From Pseudomonas arsenicoxydans (GTDB lineage: Bacteria; Pseudomonadota; Gammaproteobacteria; Pseudomonadales; Pseudomonadaceae), in contig NZ_RCZE01000009.1 in the NCBI RefSeq assembly GCF_006438915.1, positions 62,001 through 126,000 on the forward strand: a stretch of 64,000 bases of DNA. Direction: 5' to 3'. Under the pieces are notes generated by a model, which was not told where the DNA came from, did not search any database, and was given only the letters and a program-made list of their open reading frames with translations. The position numbers were made by a program, and so were the translations under genes. Shown piece after piece: positions 9,099 to 16,832 of the stretch (position 1 is the first letter of the stretch; the number at the start of each line of letters is the position of its first letter).

Positions 9099-9911
9099 AT
9101 GTCGAACTTTCGATCGACGCATTACCTATTGCCCTGTGCCCTTTTCCTCGGGGTGAGTGGTGCTCACGCGGAGGACTCTGCGGAGCTGGCGAAAAAATCG
9201 CTGAATCCGGTCGCGGCGATGTACAGCCTGCCGATCCAGTACACCTGGGATCAGAAGATGGGGCCCACGGGGGAGGGCATGCACAGCGTGACCAACATCC
9301 AGCCGGTGCTGCCCTTCGAGTTGAATGACCACTGGAACCTGATCTCGCGCACGATCCTGCCGGTGATTGACCAGCATGGCCTGGCGCCAGATGGCGCGGC
9401 GGACAAGTCCGGCATCGGTGATGTGACCCAAAGTTTTTTCTTCTCGCCCAAGGACCCGACGGCCAGCGGCTGGATTCTTGGCGCCGGGCCGGCGTTGCTG
9501 ATTCCTACAGGGAGTGACAGGTTGCTGAGCAGTCGGCAGTGGGGCGCCGGGCCGACCGTGGTGGCGCTGAAGCAATCAAACGGCTGGACCCGAGGCATCC
9601 TCGCCAATCACATCTGGAGCCTGAGCGGCGAGCAGCCCAATGCACCCAAGGTCAACCAGACGTACTTGCAACCGTTTTGGTCGTACACCACCGACACTTA
9701 CACCACGTTTGGCGTGAACACCGAGTCGATCTACAACTGGCAGACCAAGGAATGGGCCGTACCGGTCAACGCCACGGTGACGCAGTTGCTCAAGCTGGGA
9801 GGCCAGCCACTGACCCTTCAGGCCGGCCCGCGCTATTGGGCCGACAGCCCCGAGGACGGCGCTCGGGGCTGGGGCTTTCGTGCGGCGATTACGCTGCTGT
9901 TTCCCAAGTAA
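9099..9911 (+). CDS. Outer-membrane beta-barrel-like exported protein
   Basis: A 270-residue protein with a signal peptide ending at VSGAHA. The rest is a series of amphipathic, aromatic-rich strands (for example QYTWDQKMGPTG and WNLISRTILPVI), ending in RAAITLLFPK, which suggests a small outer-membrane barrel. Proteins of this type are often labelled transporter or neuromedin U-like in Pseudomonas genomes; neither label says what they do. I chose the ATG at 9099 because it begins the signal peptide; the longer frame starts at a TTG with no ribosome site. It is divergent from the sulfatase gene at 7258-8871 and shares its control region. A role in uptake linked to the sulfatase is inference only. 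Confidence 0.65.
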   Translation: MSNFRSTHYLLPCALFLGVSGAHAEDSAELAKKSLNPVAAMYSLPIQYTWDQKMGPTGEGMHSVTNIQPVLPFELNDHWNLISRTILPVIDQHGLAPDGAADKSGIGDVTQSFFFSPKDPTASGWILGAGPALLIPTGSDRLLSSRQWGAGPTVVALKQSNGWTRGILANHIWSLSGEQPNAPKVNQTYLQPFWSYTTDTYTTFGVNTESIYNWQTKEWAVPVNATVTQLLKLGGQPLTLQAGPRYWADSPEDGARGWGFRAAITLLFPK

Positions 9912-9920
9912 GGGCCCGCA

Positions 9921-10379
9921 TTAACTGCCTTGCGGTACCACACGGGCTTCATTGCCTGAACCCTGGATATACACGTTCATGCCTCTGCTCAGGTTCGGAT
10001 TGATCGGCTGGGTCACCGACACCAGCACGCCACTTCTGGTCCGCACGATTATCTGTTGTGCTTCTACCGGTTGGTCGTACTTTTTCTTCTCGGCGTAATT
10101 GCCGCCTGCCGCACCGGCGAGGGCACCGGCAACCATGGCGACATCGCGCCCGGTGCCATGACCGATCAAGCTGCCAAGAGCGAGACCGCCAACGCCACCG
10201 AGGACCGCGCCGATACCACTGTCGTGATTGGTCTGCATCTGCGTCAGCGTTATCTGCTCGATCTTCCCTGAGCGAATCTCGATCTCGCCGGCACCGCCAT
10301 TGGTGGAGCCCACGGCGGAGCAGGCGCTGATCAATACAGCCGCCAACGTGACGGTCATCCAGGACAGGATTGCTTTCAT
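9921..10379 (-). CDS. Glycine-zipper outer-membrane lipoprotein (SlyB/Pcp-like)
   Basis: A 152-residue lipoprotein with lipobox LISA-C20. A glycine-zipper segment follows at about residues 55-90 (GIGAVLGGVGGLALGSLIG, then AGALAGAAGG). A C-terminal beta-rich tail carries VRTRSGVLVSVTQP. This is the layout of the SlyB/Pcp outer-membrane lipoproteins, which help keep the outer membrane stable and often respond to divalent cations. The gene ends convergently only nine bases from the gene at 9099-9911. It is downstream of the second DUF3313 lipoprotein gene on the same strand with a 44-base gap, so co-transcription is likely. The family call is good; the physiological role is not shown by the sequence. 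Confidence 0.82.
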   Translation of the reverse strand: MKAILSWMTVTLAAVLISACSAVGSTNGGAGEIEIRSGKIEQITLTQMQTNHDSGIGAVLGGVGGLALGSLIGHGTGRDVAMVAGALAGAAGGNYAEKKKYDQPVEAQQIIVRTRSGVLVSVTQPINPNLSRGMNVYIQGSGNEARVVPQGS

Positions 10380-10423
10380 GCTGTGTACCTCTTCAGTGTC
10401 GTAAACAACGATTCAAACCGGAC

Positions 10424-11101
10424 TCAACTGCGAATGAACGCCCAGATATCGGCATTCAGCTTTTCGATCGCATCCTTGAAGTCCTTGGTGGTGATTTGCT
10501 GACTCTCGTTCGAGAGTTGGCTGCCGAATATCTTGCGCACCACCTTGACCACAGGCTCATTGGTCTTCGCATCGATGAGCTCGGCTTCGATGAACAGGTT
10601 GGTGTCCTGATCCCGATGACCGGTGGCGGCCTGTGTCGCGCCGACAACGGCTGCCACCGGCACCACTTCATACCACTTCATGCCTTCGTTCGAGGCGCTG
10701 ACGCCAGTGATGGCGGCCCGCAGGATCAGGGGTTTTGAATCGCGCCGCGCTTCACTCACGTTGGACACTATCCGGTACTTCTGGCCCAGTACGGCTTTGG
10801 CCCTGCTGGTCATGAAGCTCTGCAAGTCGGCCAGCGTCTGCTGATTGACTCGCTCATTGGGTTTGGGCGCGGGATAGAACTCCAGCGTGCGGAATGCCAC
10901 GGTGTCATAGGCGTTCGGGTTCCACGTCGGACTGACCCAGCGCATGGCCGTGCCCCCGCTGGGCGTTTGGACTTCCTTCAAGTCGTTGTAGCTCGGCAGG
11001 AAACCGGAATACTGCGTTGCCTCCGTGACTTTTGAGGTGCAACCAGCGAGCAGGAGGCCGGCCAACGCGGCGCCGATAAGCAAGTTTCGGGATGGGTACA
11101 T
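10424..11101 (-). CDS. DUF3313 family lipoprotein (copy 2)
   Basis: A 225-residue lipoprotein with lipobox LLAG-C21, full-length paralogue of the protein at 5186-5860. Blocks such as SRNLLIGAA, GGTAMRWVSPTWNPNAYDTV and GVSASNEGMKWYEVVPVAAV are shared almost unchanged. The two differ mainly in the middle, where this copy has SEARRDSKPLILR in place of SAPAGSRTLVMR. I chose the ATG at 11101 because a GGAG site lies nine bases upstream and the lipobox then sits exactly as in copy 1; the longer frame from 11323 is rejected. It probably forms an operon with the glycine-zipper lipoprotein gene. The control region upstream is shared with the divergent DUF2092 gene. Confidence 0.8.
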   Translation of the reverse strand: MYPSRNLLIGAALAGLLLAGCTSKVTEATQYSGFLPSYNDLKEVQTPSGGTAMRWVSPTWNPNAYDTVAFRTLEFYPAPKPNERVNQQTLADLQSFMTSRAKAVLGQKYRIVSNVSEARRDSKPLILRAAITGVSASNEGMKWYEVVPVAAVVGATQAATGHRDQDTNLFIEAELIDAKTNEPVVKVVRKIFGSQLSNESQQITTKDFKDAIEKLNADIWAFIRS

Positions 11102-11161
11102 GAGTGTGTGCTCCATGGAAAAAGTCGAACTGCCCGGTAGCAAACCGAATAGCGTTTTGGA

Positions 11162-11287
11162 GAGCGTAGGTAGCAATGCTGAAATATCCAGCGCAATACG
11201 GTGCGCGCCGATGATTCTTGCGCTGAATCGCCCGAATTTTTCTCGATGGAATGGCGAATGCCATAAAACTGAGCTTTGCTGATGTAT
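11162..11287. promoter_or_regulatory. Divergent regulatory region B, homologous to region A
   Basis: This holds GAGCGTAGGTAG at 11162-11173, a near-palindrome ATGGCGAATGCCAT at 11251-11264, then AAAA and CTTTGCTGATGTA ending at 11287. It separates the DUF3313 gene from the DUF2092 gene. The order, spacing and sequence match region A at 8951-9080, so both gene pairs may answer to one regulator. A shorter related sequence (AATTTTTCTC, then GCCATCG, then TCTGCTGATGTA) lies at bases 1-34 of the window before the first gene. Confidence 0.5.
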
Positions 11288-11416
11288 CCGGGGGGCCAAT
11301 GACTGCAAACCGGTGCAAGGCATGGATCATCGAAGCGTGTTCATCGGGATATGAACTCGTTGCGACGTCACTTTTGTGGCCAGTCGTTAAACGCGCGGCC
11401 TCGTGGAGAACACACA

Positions 11417-12235
11417 ATGCCCACCCTCCAACAGCATGTCCGCTGGCTTTCGCTCAGCGTTGTTATCGCTGCGTTCGCGACCCCGTTGTATGCCGCACAG
11501 GCGCCCGCCGTCGATGCGCCCGCAACGCAACTGGAGCCCAAGGCGCTGGATATTCTCAAGGCCATGAGCGCGAGGCTCACCGGCACACAGGGCCTGAGTT
11601 TCAAAGCGGTCACCACCTACGAAAAACCCAGCCGACTGGGGCCGCCACTGGCCTATAGCACGGTGGCGCTGGTCAACGAACAGCGTCCGGATCGCCTGCG
11701 TGTCTTGACCTCAGGCGACGGCCCGGCCACCGAGTTTTATTACGATGGCAAGAAAGCCTATGCCTATGAGCGCAAAGACAACCTGCTCGCACAAGCGGAT
11801 GCGCCACCGACCATCGATGCGACGCTGGAGGCTGCGTACCGGCGGGCCGCCATCTATTTCCCGTTTACCGACGTCATCGTCGCGGACCCGTATAAAGATT
11901 TGTCCGAGGGCATGCGAGTGGCTTTTTACATCGGTCAATCCACGGTGGTCGGCGATACCACCACTGATGTGATCGCTTATACGAACGACAGCGTGTTCGT
12001 CCAGGCCTGGATCGGCACTGAGGACAAGCTACCACGCATGATGCGCGCGGTGTTTCTCGATGACCCGACACGGTCCCGGCACCAGGTCGAATTCAGTGAC
12101 TGGAAGCTCAGTTCGGCGATGTCGGCGGACTTTTTCAAACCTGACCATATCGAGTCGGCGCATCGGATTCAGTTTTCACCGCCGCCCGGTTTGATTGCCC
12201 CGCAAGGCGTTAAAGCACCAGTCGCCAAACCCTGA
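11417..12235 (+). CDS. DUF2092 family exported protein
   Basis: A 272-residue secreted protein with a signal peptide ending at PLYAAQA. The mature part has the lipoprotein-carrier-like pattern seen in DUF2092: an N-terminal helix (ALDILKAMSARL), then long amphipathic strands such as VTTYEKPSRLGPPLAYSTVA and PDRLRVLTSGDG. A later strand set carries FYYDGKKAYAYERKDNLLAQ. The LolA/LolB-like fold suggests binding of a hydrophobic ligand, but no function is established that I know of. The ATG at 11417 is preceded by GGAGA, while the longer frame to 11351 lacks a site. The Gly-rich repeat gene starts 16 bases after the stop, and the pair is likely one operon. Confidence 0.72.
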   Translation: MPTLQQHVRWLSLSVVIAAFATPLYAAQAPAVDAPATQLEPKALDILKAMSARLTGTQGLSFKAVTTYEKPSRLGPPLAYSTVALVNEQRPDRLRVLTSGDGPATEFYYDGKKAYAYERKDNLLAQADAPPTIDATLEAAYRRAAIYFPFTDVIVADPYKDLSEGMRVAFYIGQSTVVGDTTTDVIAYTNDSVFVQAWIGTEDKLPRMMRAVFLDDPTRSRHQVEFSDWKLSSAMSADFFKPDHIESAHRIQFSPPPGLIAPQGVKAPVAKP

Positions 12236-12251
12236 ACGAGGAGGTTGAATC

Positions 12252-13103
12252 ATGAACAGATCTACCTTGATGTTCGCTGGCCTGTTACTCGGGGCACTGG
12301 CGTGTAACGAGGCGGCAGCCTGGTCGCGTGCTTCGGCGTGGGGACATTCTTCTGGCGGTGGTGGCTCGTGGAGTCACTCCGGCGATTTCGGCTCGGCGTC
12401 GGGCGGCGGTGGCAGTTGGAGCGGCGAAAGCAATCGCGGCGGGTCGGCTTCCGGTGGTGACGGCAGTTGGAGCGGTTCCGGTTTTCGCGGCGGTTCGGCG
12501 TCCGGTGGCGAGGGTAGCTGGAGCGGCAGAAGTGAAGCCGGCGGGACTGCCTCCGGTGGTGATGGGTCCTGGCACGGTACGGGTGCCGAAGGCGGAACAG
12601 CTTCCGGCGGGGAGGGTGCGTGGCATGCACAAGGTGAAAACGGCGCTACCGCCGCTGGCTACCACGACGATGGCTATGGCACGACGGCTTACCATCCGCC
12701 GGGATATGGCACGACCACGACCGCTTACCATTCTGTTCCATACGGAACGACCTACTACCATCCGCCAACCGCAGTGGTTGCCAGCAGCGGTTGCTATAAC
12801 TGTGGTTATGACGAGGGTGTCAATCCAGCCGCTGCGGCAGCGGTGGGTGTAGTAGCGGGGGCGGCGGTGGCGACAGCGGTCGACCAGAATGACAACAACA
12901 ACGCCTACGGCGCTGGATATAACGCTGGCATGGTGGCCACGGCACCGTCAACCATGCCCATGGGCGCAACCTTTGCCACCCTGCCATCCGGATGTGGTTT
13001 GCAGACGATGCCCCAAGGCACGTTCTACGAATGCGGCAACTCCTGGCTGCGACCTGCCTATGGCGCCAACGGTGTTTTCTACACCGTGGTGCCGGCGCCT
13101 TGA
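12252..13103 (+). CDS. Secreted Gly/Ser-rich tandem-repeat protein
   Basis: A 283-residue exported protein with a signal peptide ending near CNEAAA. Residues ~35-135 are at least five imperfect tandem units of about 16-17 residues built on GGSASGGDGSWSG (variants with GGTASGGEG and WHGTG). A Tyr/His/Pro/Thr-rich stretch with YGTT and YHPP repeats follows at ~140-170. Next come a single CYNCGYDEG site, an Ala/Val-rich possible membrane segment (AAAAAVGVVAGAAVATAV) and a C-terminal domain with two more Cys. The repeats also show at the DNA level as ~48-base units. I recognise no function; the make-up suggests a surface, adhesive or matrix-like protein. It follows the DUF2092 gene closely. Confidence 0.7.
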   Translation: MNRSTLMFAGLLLGALACNEAAAWSRASAWGHSSGGGGSWSHSGDFGSASGGGGSWSGESNRGGSASGGDGSWSGSGFRGGSASGGEGSWSGRSEAGGTASGGDGSWHGTGAEGGTASGGEGAWHAQGENGATAAGYHDDGYGTTAYHPPGYGTTTTAYHSVPYGTTYYHPPTAVVASSGCYNCGYDEGVNPAAAAAVGVVAGAAVATAVDQNDNNNAYGAGYNAGMVATAPSTMPMGATFATLPSGCGLQTMPQGTFYECGNSWLRPAYGANGVFYTVVPAP

Positions 13104-13135
13104 TCAGCCTCTGCAAACCATAGCTGCGCCGAATT

Positions 13136-13183
13136 CAGCCGCGTCTGCTCCGGGTCAATATGACCCGGGACAGACGCTGGCTG
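13136..13183. terminator. Long hairpin between convergent genes
   Basis: Arms CAGC, GCGTCTG and CCGGGTCA pair with TGACCCGG, CAGACGC and GCTG around the loop ATA, a stem of about 19 pairs with small internal mismatches. It lies between the converging Gly-rich protein gene and acyl-CoA ligase gene. There is no U tract, so it is a likely bidirectional transcript barrier rather than a classic terminator. Confidence 0.55.
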
Positions 13184-13187
13184 AGTC

Positions 13188-14774
13188 TTAGCTGACGTTA
13201 CGCAACGATCCTTTCCAGTACTTTTCCCGTACCTGGCGGCGCAGCACCTTGCCGACCACCGACAGCGGCAACTCATCGACGAACACCAGCGTTTTCGGCG
13301 CCTTGTAGCCGCCCAGTCGCGTGCGGGTCTGGGCAATCAACTCCTCGCAAGTCACCGATTCACCCTGACGCAGGATCACTTCAGCGTGGACGGCTTCGCC
13401 CCATTCGGCATGCGGTATGCCGACCACGGCCGCCATCAGTACCGACGGATGTGCCGCCAGTGCCGCTTCGACTTCTACGGCGTAGACGTTGAAGCCGCCG
13501 CTGATGATCATGTCCTTGAGCCGGTCGACGATGTACAGGAAACCATCGCGGTCGATGTACCCCAGGTCGCCGGATTTCCACGCACCGTCGTCGAACTCGG
13601 CGGCCGTTGCTTCCGGGTTCTCGTAATACCCTTTGATCACGGCTTTGCAGCGAATGCGGATCTCGCCGGTTTCACCAATAGGCAGCGGCGTGCCGTCGGT
13701 ATCGGCGATATACACTTCCACACCGGGGGTCGGACGACCGGCCGACGACAAGCGTTGCAACGCGGTGGCATTGCCCGGCTGGTGCGAGGCCTTGTCCAGC
13801 GCGGCGATGACCATCGGCGTTTCGGTGGCGGCGTAGCCCTGGACAAAAATCTGCCCGAAGCATTCCACCAGTTCGCCCAGCTTGTCCGGGCTCATCGGCG
13901 CGGCGCCGTAGATCAAGGTGTTCAGCGAGGAAAAATCCTTGGGCGCGGCGCGTTGCATTTCCAGCAAGCGATACAACACGGTCGGCACCAGGAAGGAGTG
14001 GGTCACACGCTCCTTTTCAACCTGCTGACGCCAGGCCTCCATGTCCAGCTGGTTCATGGTCAGGTTGGTACCGCCGCCATAGAACGTCGGGAAAAACAGC
14101 ATGATCGTGCCGTGGGACAGCGGCGACACATGCAACAGCCGCGTCGCGCTATTCAAGCTCAAATCGGTGTTGATGAACGCCGCATCACGGCAGGCCATCC
14201 AGTTGTCGATCGAGTACATCGCGCACTTGCCCTTGCCGGTGGTGCCACCGGTGAAGCGCAACATGCAGAGGTGCTCATCGGTATCGAGGCTCACATCGTT
14301 GTCGAGGTCGGACGCAGCATCCACCAGCGACCAGAAGCTGTGAACCCCGGGCAGGCTGGCCTGCTCGGCCGTGGGCGGGTCCATGACCACAATCTCGCAG
14401 CCACGGTGGCGCAACATGCCGTAGTAGCTGTCCAGCAAGCGGGTTTCGAGAAACACTACCCGGGGCTTGACCAGATCGACCTGACGCGAATGCTCTTCAA
14501 GCGGGTCGCGCAGGTTGGTCATGACCACCGTGCCTTCCTGCTTGAACGTGCTGGGAAACATCATCAGGCTGAGGTTGTCGTTTTCCAGGATCAGCATGAA
14601 GCGTTCGCCTGCGCGTACTTGCAGCATCGAGCGCAGGACATCGGCGATACGGTTGGTCAGCAGGTGATACTGCTCGTAGGTGTAGCGCCGGTTACGCTCG
14701 ATGTTGACGATGGCTTCCTGGTCGCGATGACGCAGCGCGAGCAAGCGCATGACCCGGCTAAAATTCATTTTCAT
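13188..14774 (-). CDS. AMP-forming acyl-CoA synthetase
   Basis: A 528-residue adenylate-forming enzyme that activates a carboxylic acid with ATP and loads it on CoA. The phosphate-binding motif is FTGGTTGKGK at 174-183. Adenine and hinge motifs follow (GYAATETP; SGDLGYIDRDGFLYIVDRLK), and the C-terminal catalytic lysine is K509 in VVGKVLRR. I chose the ATG at 14774, preceded by GGAGCGG; the longer frame to 14843 runs into the SDR gene. It is the last gene of a five-gene minus-strand operon for beta-oxidation (hydratase, thiolase, acyl-CoA dehydrogenase, SDR, ligase). That context points to a fatty, branched or terpenoid acid rather than acetate, but the exact acid cannot be read from the sequence. 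Confidence 0.88.
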   Translation of the reverse strand: MKMNFSRVMRLLALRHRDQEAIVNIERNRRYTYEQYHLLTNRIADVLRSMLQVRAGERFMLILENDNLSLMMFPSTFKQEGTVVMTNLRDPLEEHSRQVDLVKPRVVFLETRLLDSYYGMLRHRGCEIVVMDPPTAEQASLPGVHSFWSLVDAASDLDNDVSLDTDEHLCMLRFTGGTTGKGKCAMYSIDNWMACRDAAFINTDLSLNSATRLLHVSPLSHGTIMLFFPTFYGGGTNLTMNQLDMEAWRQQVEKERVTHSFLVPTVLYRLLEMQRAAPKDFSSLNTLIYGAAPMSPDKLGELVECFGQIFVQGYAATETPMVIAALDKASHQPGNATALQRLSSAGRPTPGVEVYIADTDGTPLPIGETGEIRIRCKAVIKGYYENPEATAAEFDDGAWKSGDLGYIDRDGFLYIVDRLKDMIISGGFNVYAVEVEAALAAHPSVLMAAVVGIPHAEWGEAVHAEVILRQGESVTCEELIAQTRTRLGGYKAPKTLVFVDELPLSVVGKVLRRQVREKYWKGSLRNVS

Positions 14775-14814
14775 GGTGGACCGCTCCAATAGCTCCAGAA
14801 GGCCGTAGTGCGAG

Positions 14815-15591
14815 TTATCGGGCACGCATGCGCGAGGCGGCATCCAGGCGGATGGTCTCGCCGTTGACGTAGGCGTTTTCGATCAGGAACGCGCAGCAAT
14901 GCGCGAACTCACGCATGTCACCCAGGCGTTTCGGCGATTCCATCTGCTCTTTCAGCGAGTTGAGAATCTTCTCGTCGAGACCGGCGACCATGGTGGTCAG
15001 GAACAATCCCGGAGCGATGGCATTGACTCGCACACCAATTTCGCCCAGTTCACGAGCGGCCGGCATGTTCATGCCGATCACGCCAGCCTTGGTGGCCGCG
15101 TAGGCGCACTGGCCGACCTGGCCTTCATAAGCCGCGCCGGACGACACGTTGATCACCACGCCGCGCTCTTCGCCGGCTTCGGCTTCGTTGTTGGCCATGT
15201 GCTCGGCGCACTTGGACATGACGTTGAACACACCGTTGAGGTTGATCGCGGTGGCCTGGGCGAAACGGGCCAGCGGGGCGGCCTTGCCTTCACGGCCCAG
15301 CACTTTGAAACCGGTCGGCACGGCAGCGCCGTTGATGCACACATGGATGGCGCCGAACCTCGCCATGACTGCATTGACGGCGTTCTGCACCGAGGCTTCG
15401 TCGCTGACGTCGGTTTGCACGAACATCGCGCGATCGCCGCCAATACTGGCCACGGCTTTTTCACCGGCTTCGATGTTCAGGTCGAAAATCGCCACGCGGG
15501 CGCCTTTTTCGCCGGCCATGTAGTGTGCAGTCGCCAGGCCCAGGCCCGAAGCGCCGCCAGTGATCACGATGATTTTGTCTTGAATACGCAT
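14815..15591 (-). CDS. Short-chain dehydrogenase (3-hydroxyacyl-CoA dehydrogenase type)
   Basis: A 258-residue SDR. The NAD-binding motif TGGASGLG lies at 11-18 with an acidic residue after strand 2 (FDLN), which favours NAD over NADP. The catalytic set is S151, Y164 and K168. The insertion EGKAAPLARFAQ before the catalytic region and overall length resemble human type 10 17-beta-hydroxysteroid/3-hydroxyacyl-CoA dehydrogenase. In this operon the expected reaction is oxidation of a 3-hydroxyacyl-CoA to the 3-keto form. It lies 73 bases downstream of the acyl-CoA dehydrogenase gene and 40 bases upstream of the CoA ligase gene. The enzyme class is clear; substrate class comes from context. Confidence 0.87.
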   Translation of the reverse strand: MRIQDKIIVITGGASGLGLATAHYMAGEKGARVAIFDLNIEAGEKAVASIGGDRAMFVQTDVSDEASVQNAVNAVMARFGAIHVCINGAAVPTGFKVLGREGKAAPLARFAQATAINLNGVFNVMSKCAEHMANNEAEAGEERGVVINVSSGAAYEGQVGQCAYAATKAGVIGMNMPAARELGEIGVRVNAIAPGLFLTTMVAGLDEKILNSLKEQMESPKRLGDMREFAHCCAFLIENAYVNGETIRLDAASRMRAR

Positions 15592-15664
15592 GAAAAGTGT
15601 CCTTGTTCGCTGCCCGGTCCAAACGGACCGGGTTGTTATTGTTAGGAGTGGAACGGGCGGTTGA

Positions 15665-16822
15665 TCAGAACGCGTTGACCCCGGTCAGGGCGCGGCCAAT
15701 GATCAGTTGCTGGATCTGCGTGGTGCCTTCAGGAATCGGCACGATGATGGCTTCGCGGGCCAGTTTCTCGACCAGGAAATCGGTGGTCACACCGGCACCG
15801 CCGTGGATCTGCACGGCTTGACGGGCGACAGTCACCGCCATTTCGCAAGCGAAGTACTTGGCCATCGCCGCTTCCATTTCGGCCGGGACGCCGGCACCGA
15901 TCATCTCGGCGGCGCGGTAGGTCAGCAGGCGCGCGGCGTCGACGTTGGTGGCCATTTCCGCGAGCATGCCGCTGATCAGCTGGTGACCGGCGATCACTTT
16001 GCCGTGCTGCTTGCGCTCTTTGGCGTAGCGCACGGCTTCTTCCAGCGCGCGGCGGCCGATGCCCAGGCCTTGAGCCGCCACGAACACACGGGAGCGTTCG
16101 AAGAACGACAGGGTGTTTTTCAGTGCCATGCCTTCGCCGCCGATGATGTTGCTGGCGGGAACGCGTACGTCGTTAAGGAAGATTTGCGCGGTGGACTGGC
16201 TGTTCCAGGCCATCTTGTGGATGTTCTGTACTTCGTACGGGTGTTCTTTACGGTCGAGCAGGAAGTGCGTCAGGCCCTTGCGTGGGTCTTCGCCGGTGCG
16301 GCAGGTGCAGATCAGGAAGTCGGAGTACGAACCGTTGCTGATCCAGGTTTTCTCGCCGGTGATGATGTAATCGTCACCGTCGCGACGGGCGCGGGTCTTG
16401 ATTTCCAGCACGTTGGAGCCGACGTCCGGTTCCGAAATGCCGACGCTGACGAACGAATCGCCGCTGATCAGGCCCGGCAGGTAACGTTCGCGCAGGTGAT
16501 CCGGCGCGAGTTTCTCCAGCATTTGTGCGCCGAAAGAGTTGATGACCACTGGCGTCGACAGGTCTACCGAGCAGGCGGCGACTTCTTCGAACAACATGGT
16601 CATGGTTGGCCAGTCCAGGCCCAGGCCGCCATTGGCCTCGCTGACGGCGCCGCTGACCATGCCGAACTCGGAGAGCTGGCGCATCATCTCGGCCATTTTC
16701 TCTTTCGGCATGAACTTGTCGCGGTATTCCTTGTTGAACACCGGGTCAATCTTGTCAGACAGGAAACGACGGAAACTCTCGACGGCTTCGAGTTGTTCCG
16801 GGGTGCGCATGACGTGTCCCAT
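15665..16822 (-). CDS. Acyl-CoA dehydrogenase
   Basis: A 385-residue FAD-dependent acyl-CoA dehydrogenase, catalysing the first oxidation of beta-oxidation. Seen features are the flavin and substrate motifs VGISEPDVGSN and TGEKTWISNGSYSDF, the GGEGMALKNTLSFFE segment, and the C-terminal part QIHGGAGVTTDFLVEKLARE. The start at 16822 has a strong AAGGAG site; the longer frame to 17074 overlaps the thiolase gene and is rejected. It follows the thiolase gene by ten bases. Electrons would go to electron-transfer flavoprotein, which is not encoded here. Chain length or branching preference cannot be judged by eye. Confidence 0.9.
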   Translation of the reverse strand: MGHVMRTPEQLEAVESFRRFLSDKIDPVFNKEYRDKFMPKEKMAEMMRQLSEFGMVSGAVSEANGGLGLDWPTMTMLFEEVAACSVDLSTPVVINSFGAQMLEKLAPDHLRERYLPGLISGDSFVSVGISEPDVGSNVLEIKTRARRDGDDYIITGEKTWISNGSYSDFLICTCRTGEDPRKGLTHFLLDRKEHPYEVQNIHKMAWNSQSTAQIFLNDVRVPASNIIGGEGMALKNTLSFFERSRVFVAAQGLGIGRRALEEAVRYAKERKQHGKVIAGHQLISGMLAEMATNVDAARLLTYRAAEMIGAGVPAEMEAAMAKYFACEMAVTVARQAVQIHGGAGVTTDFLVEKLAREAIIVPIPEGTTQIQQLIIGRALTGVNAF

Positions 16823-16832
16823 GGGGGGCTCC

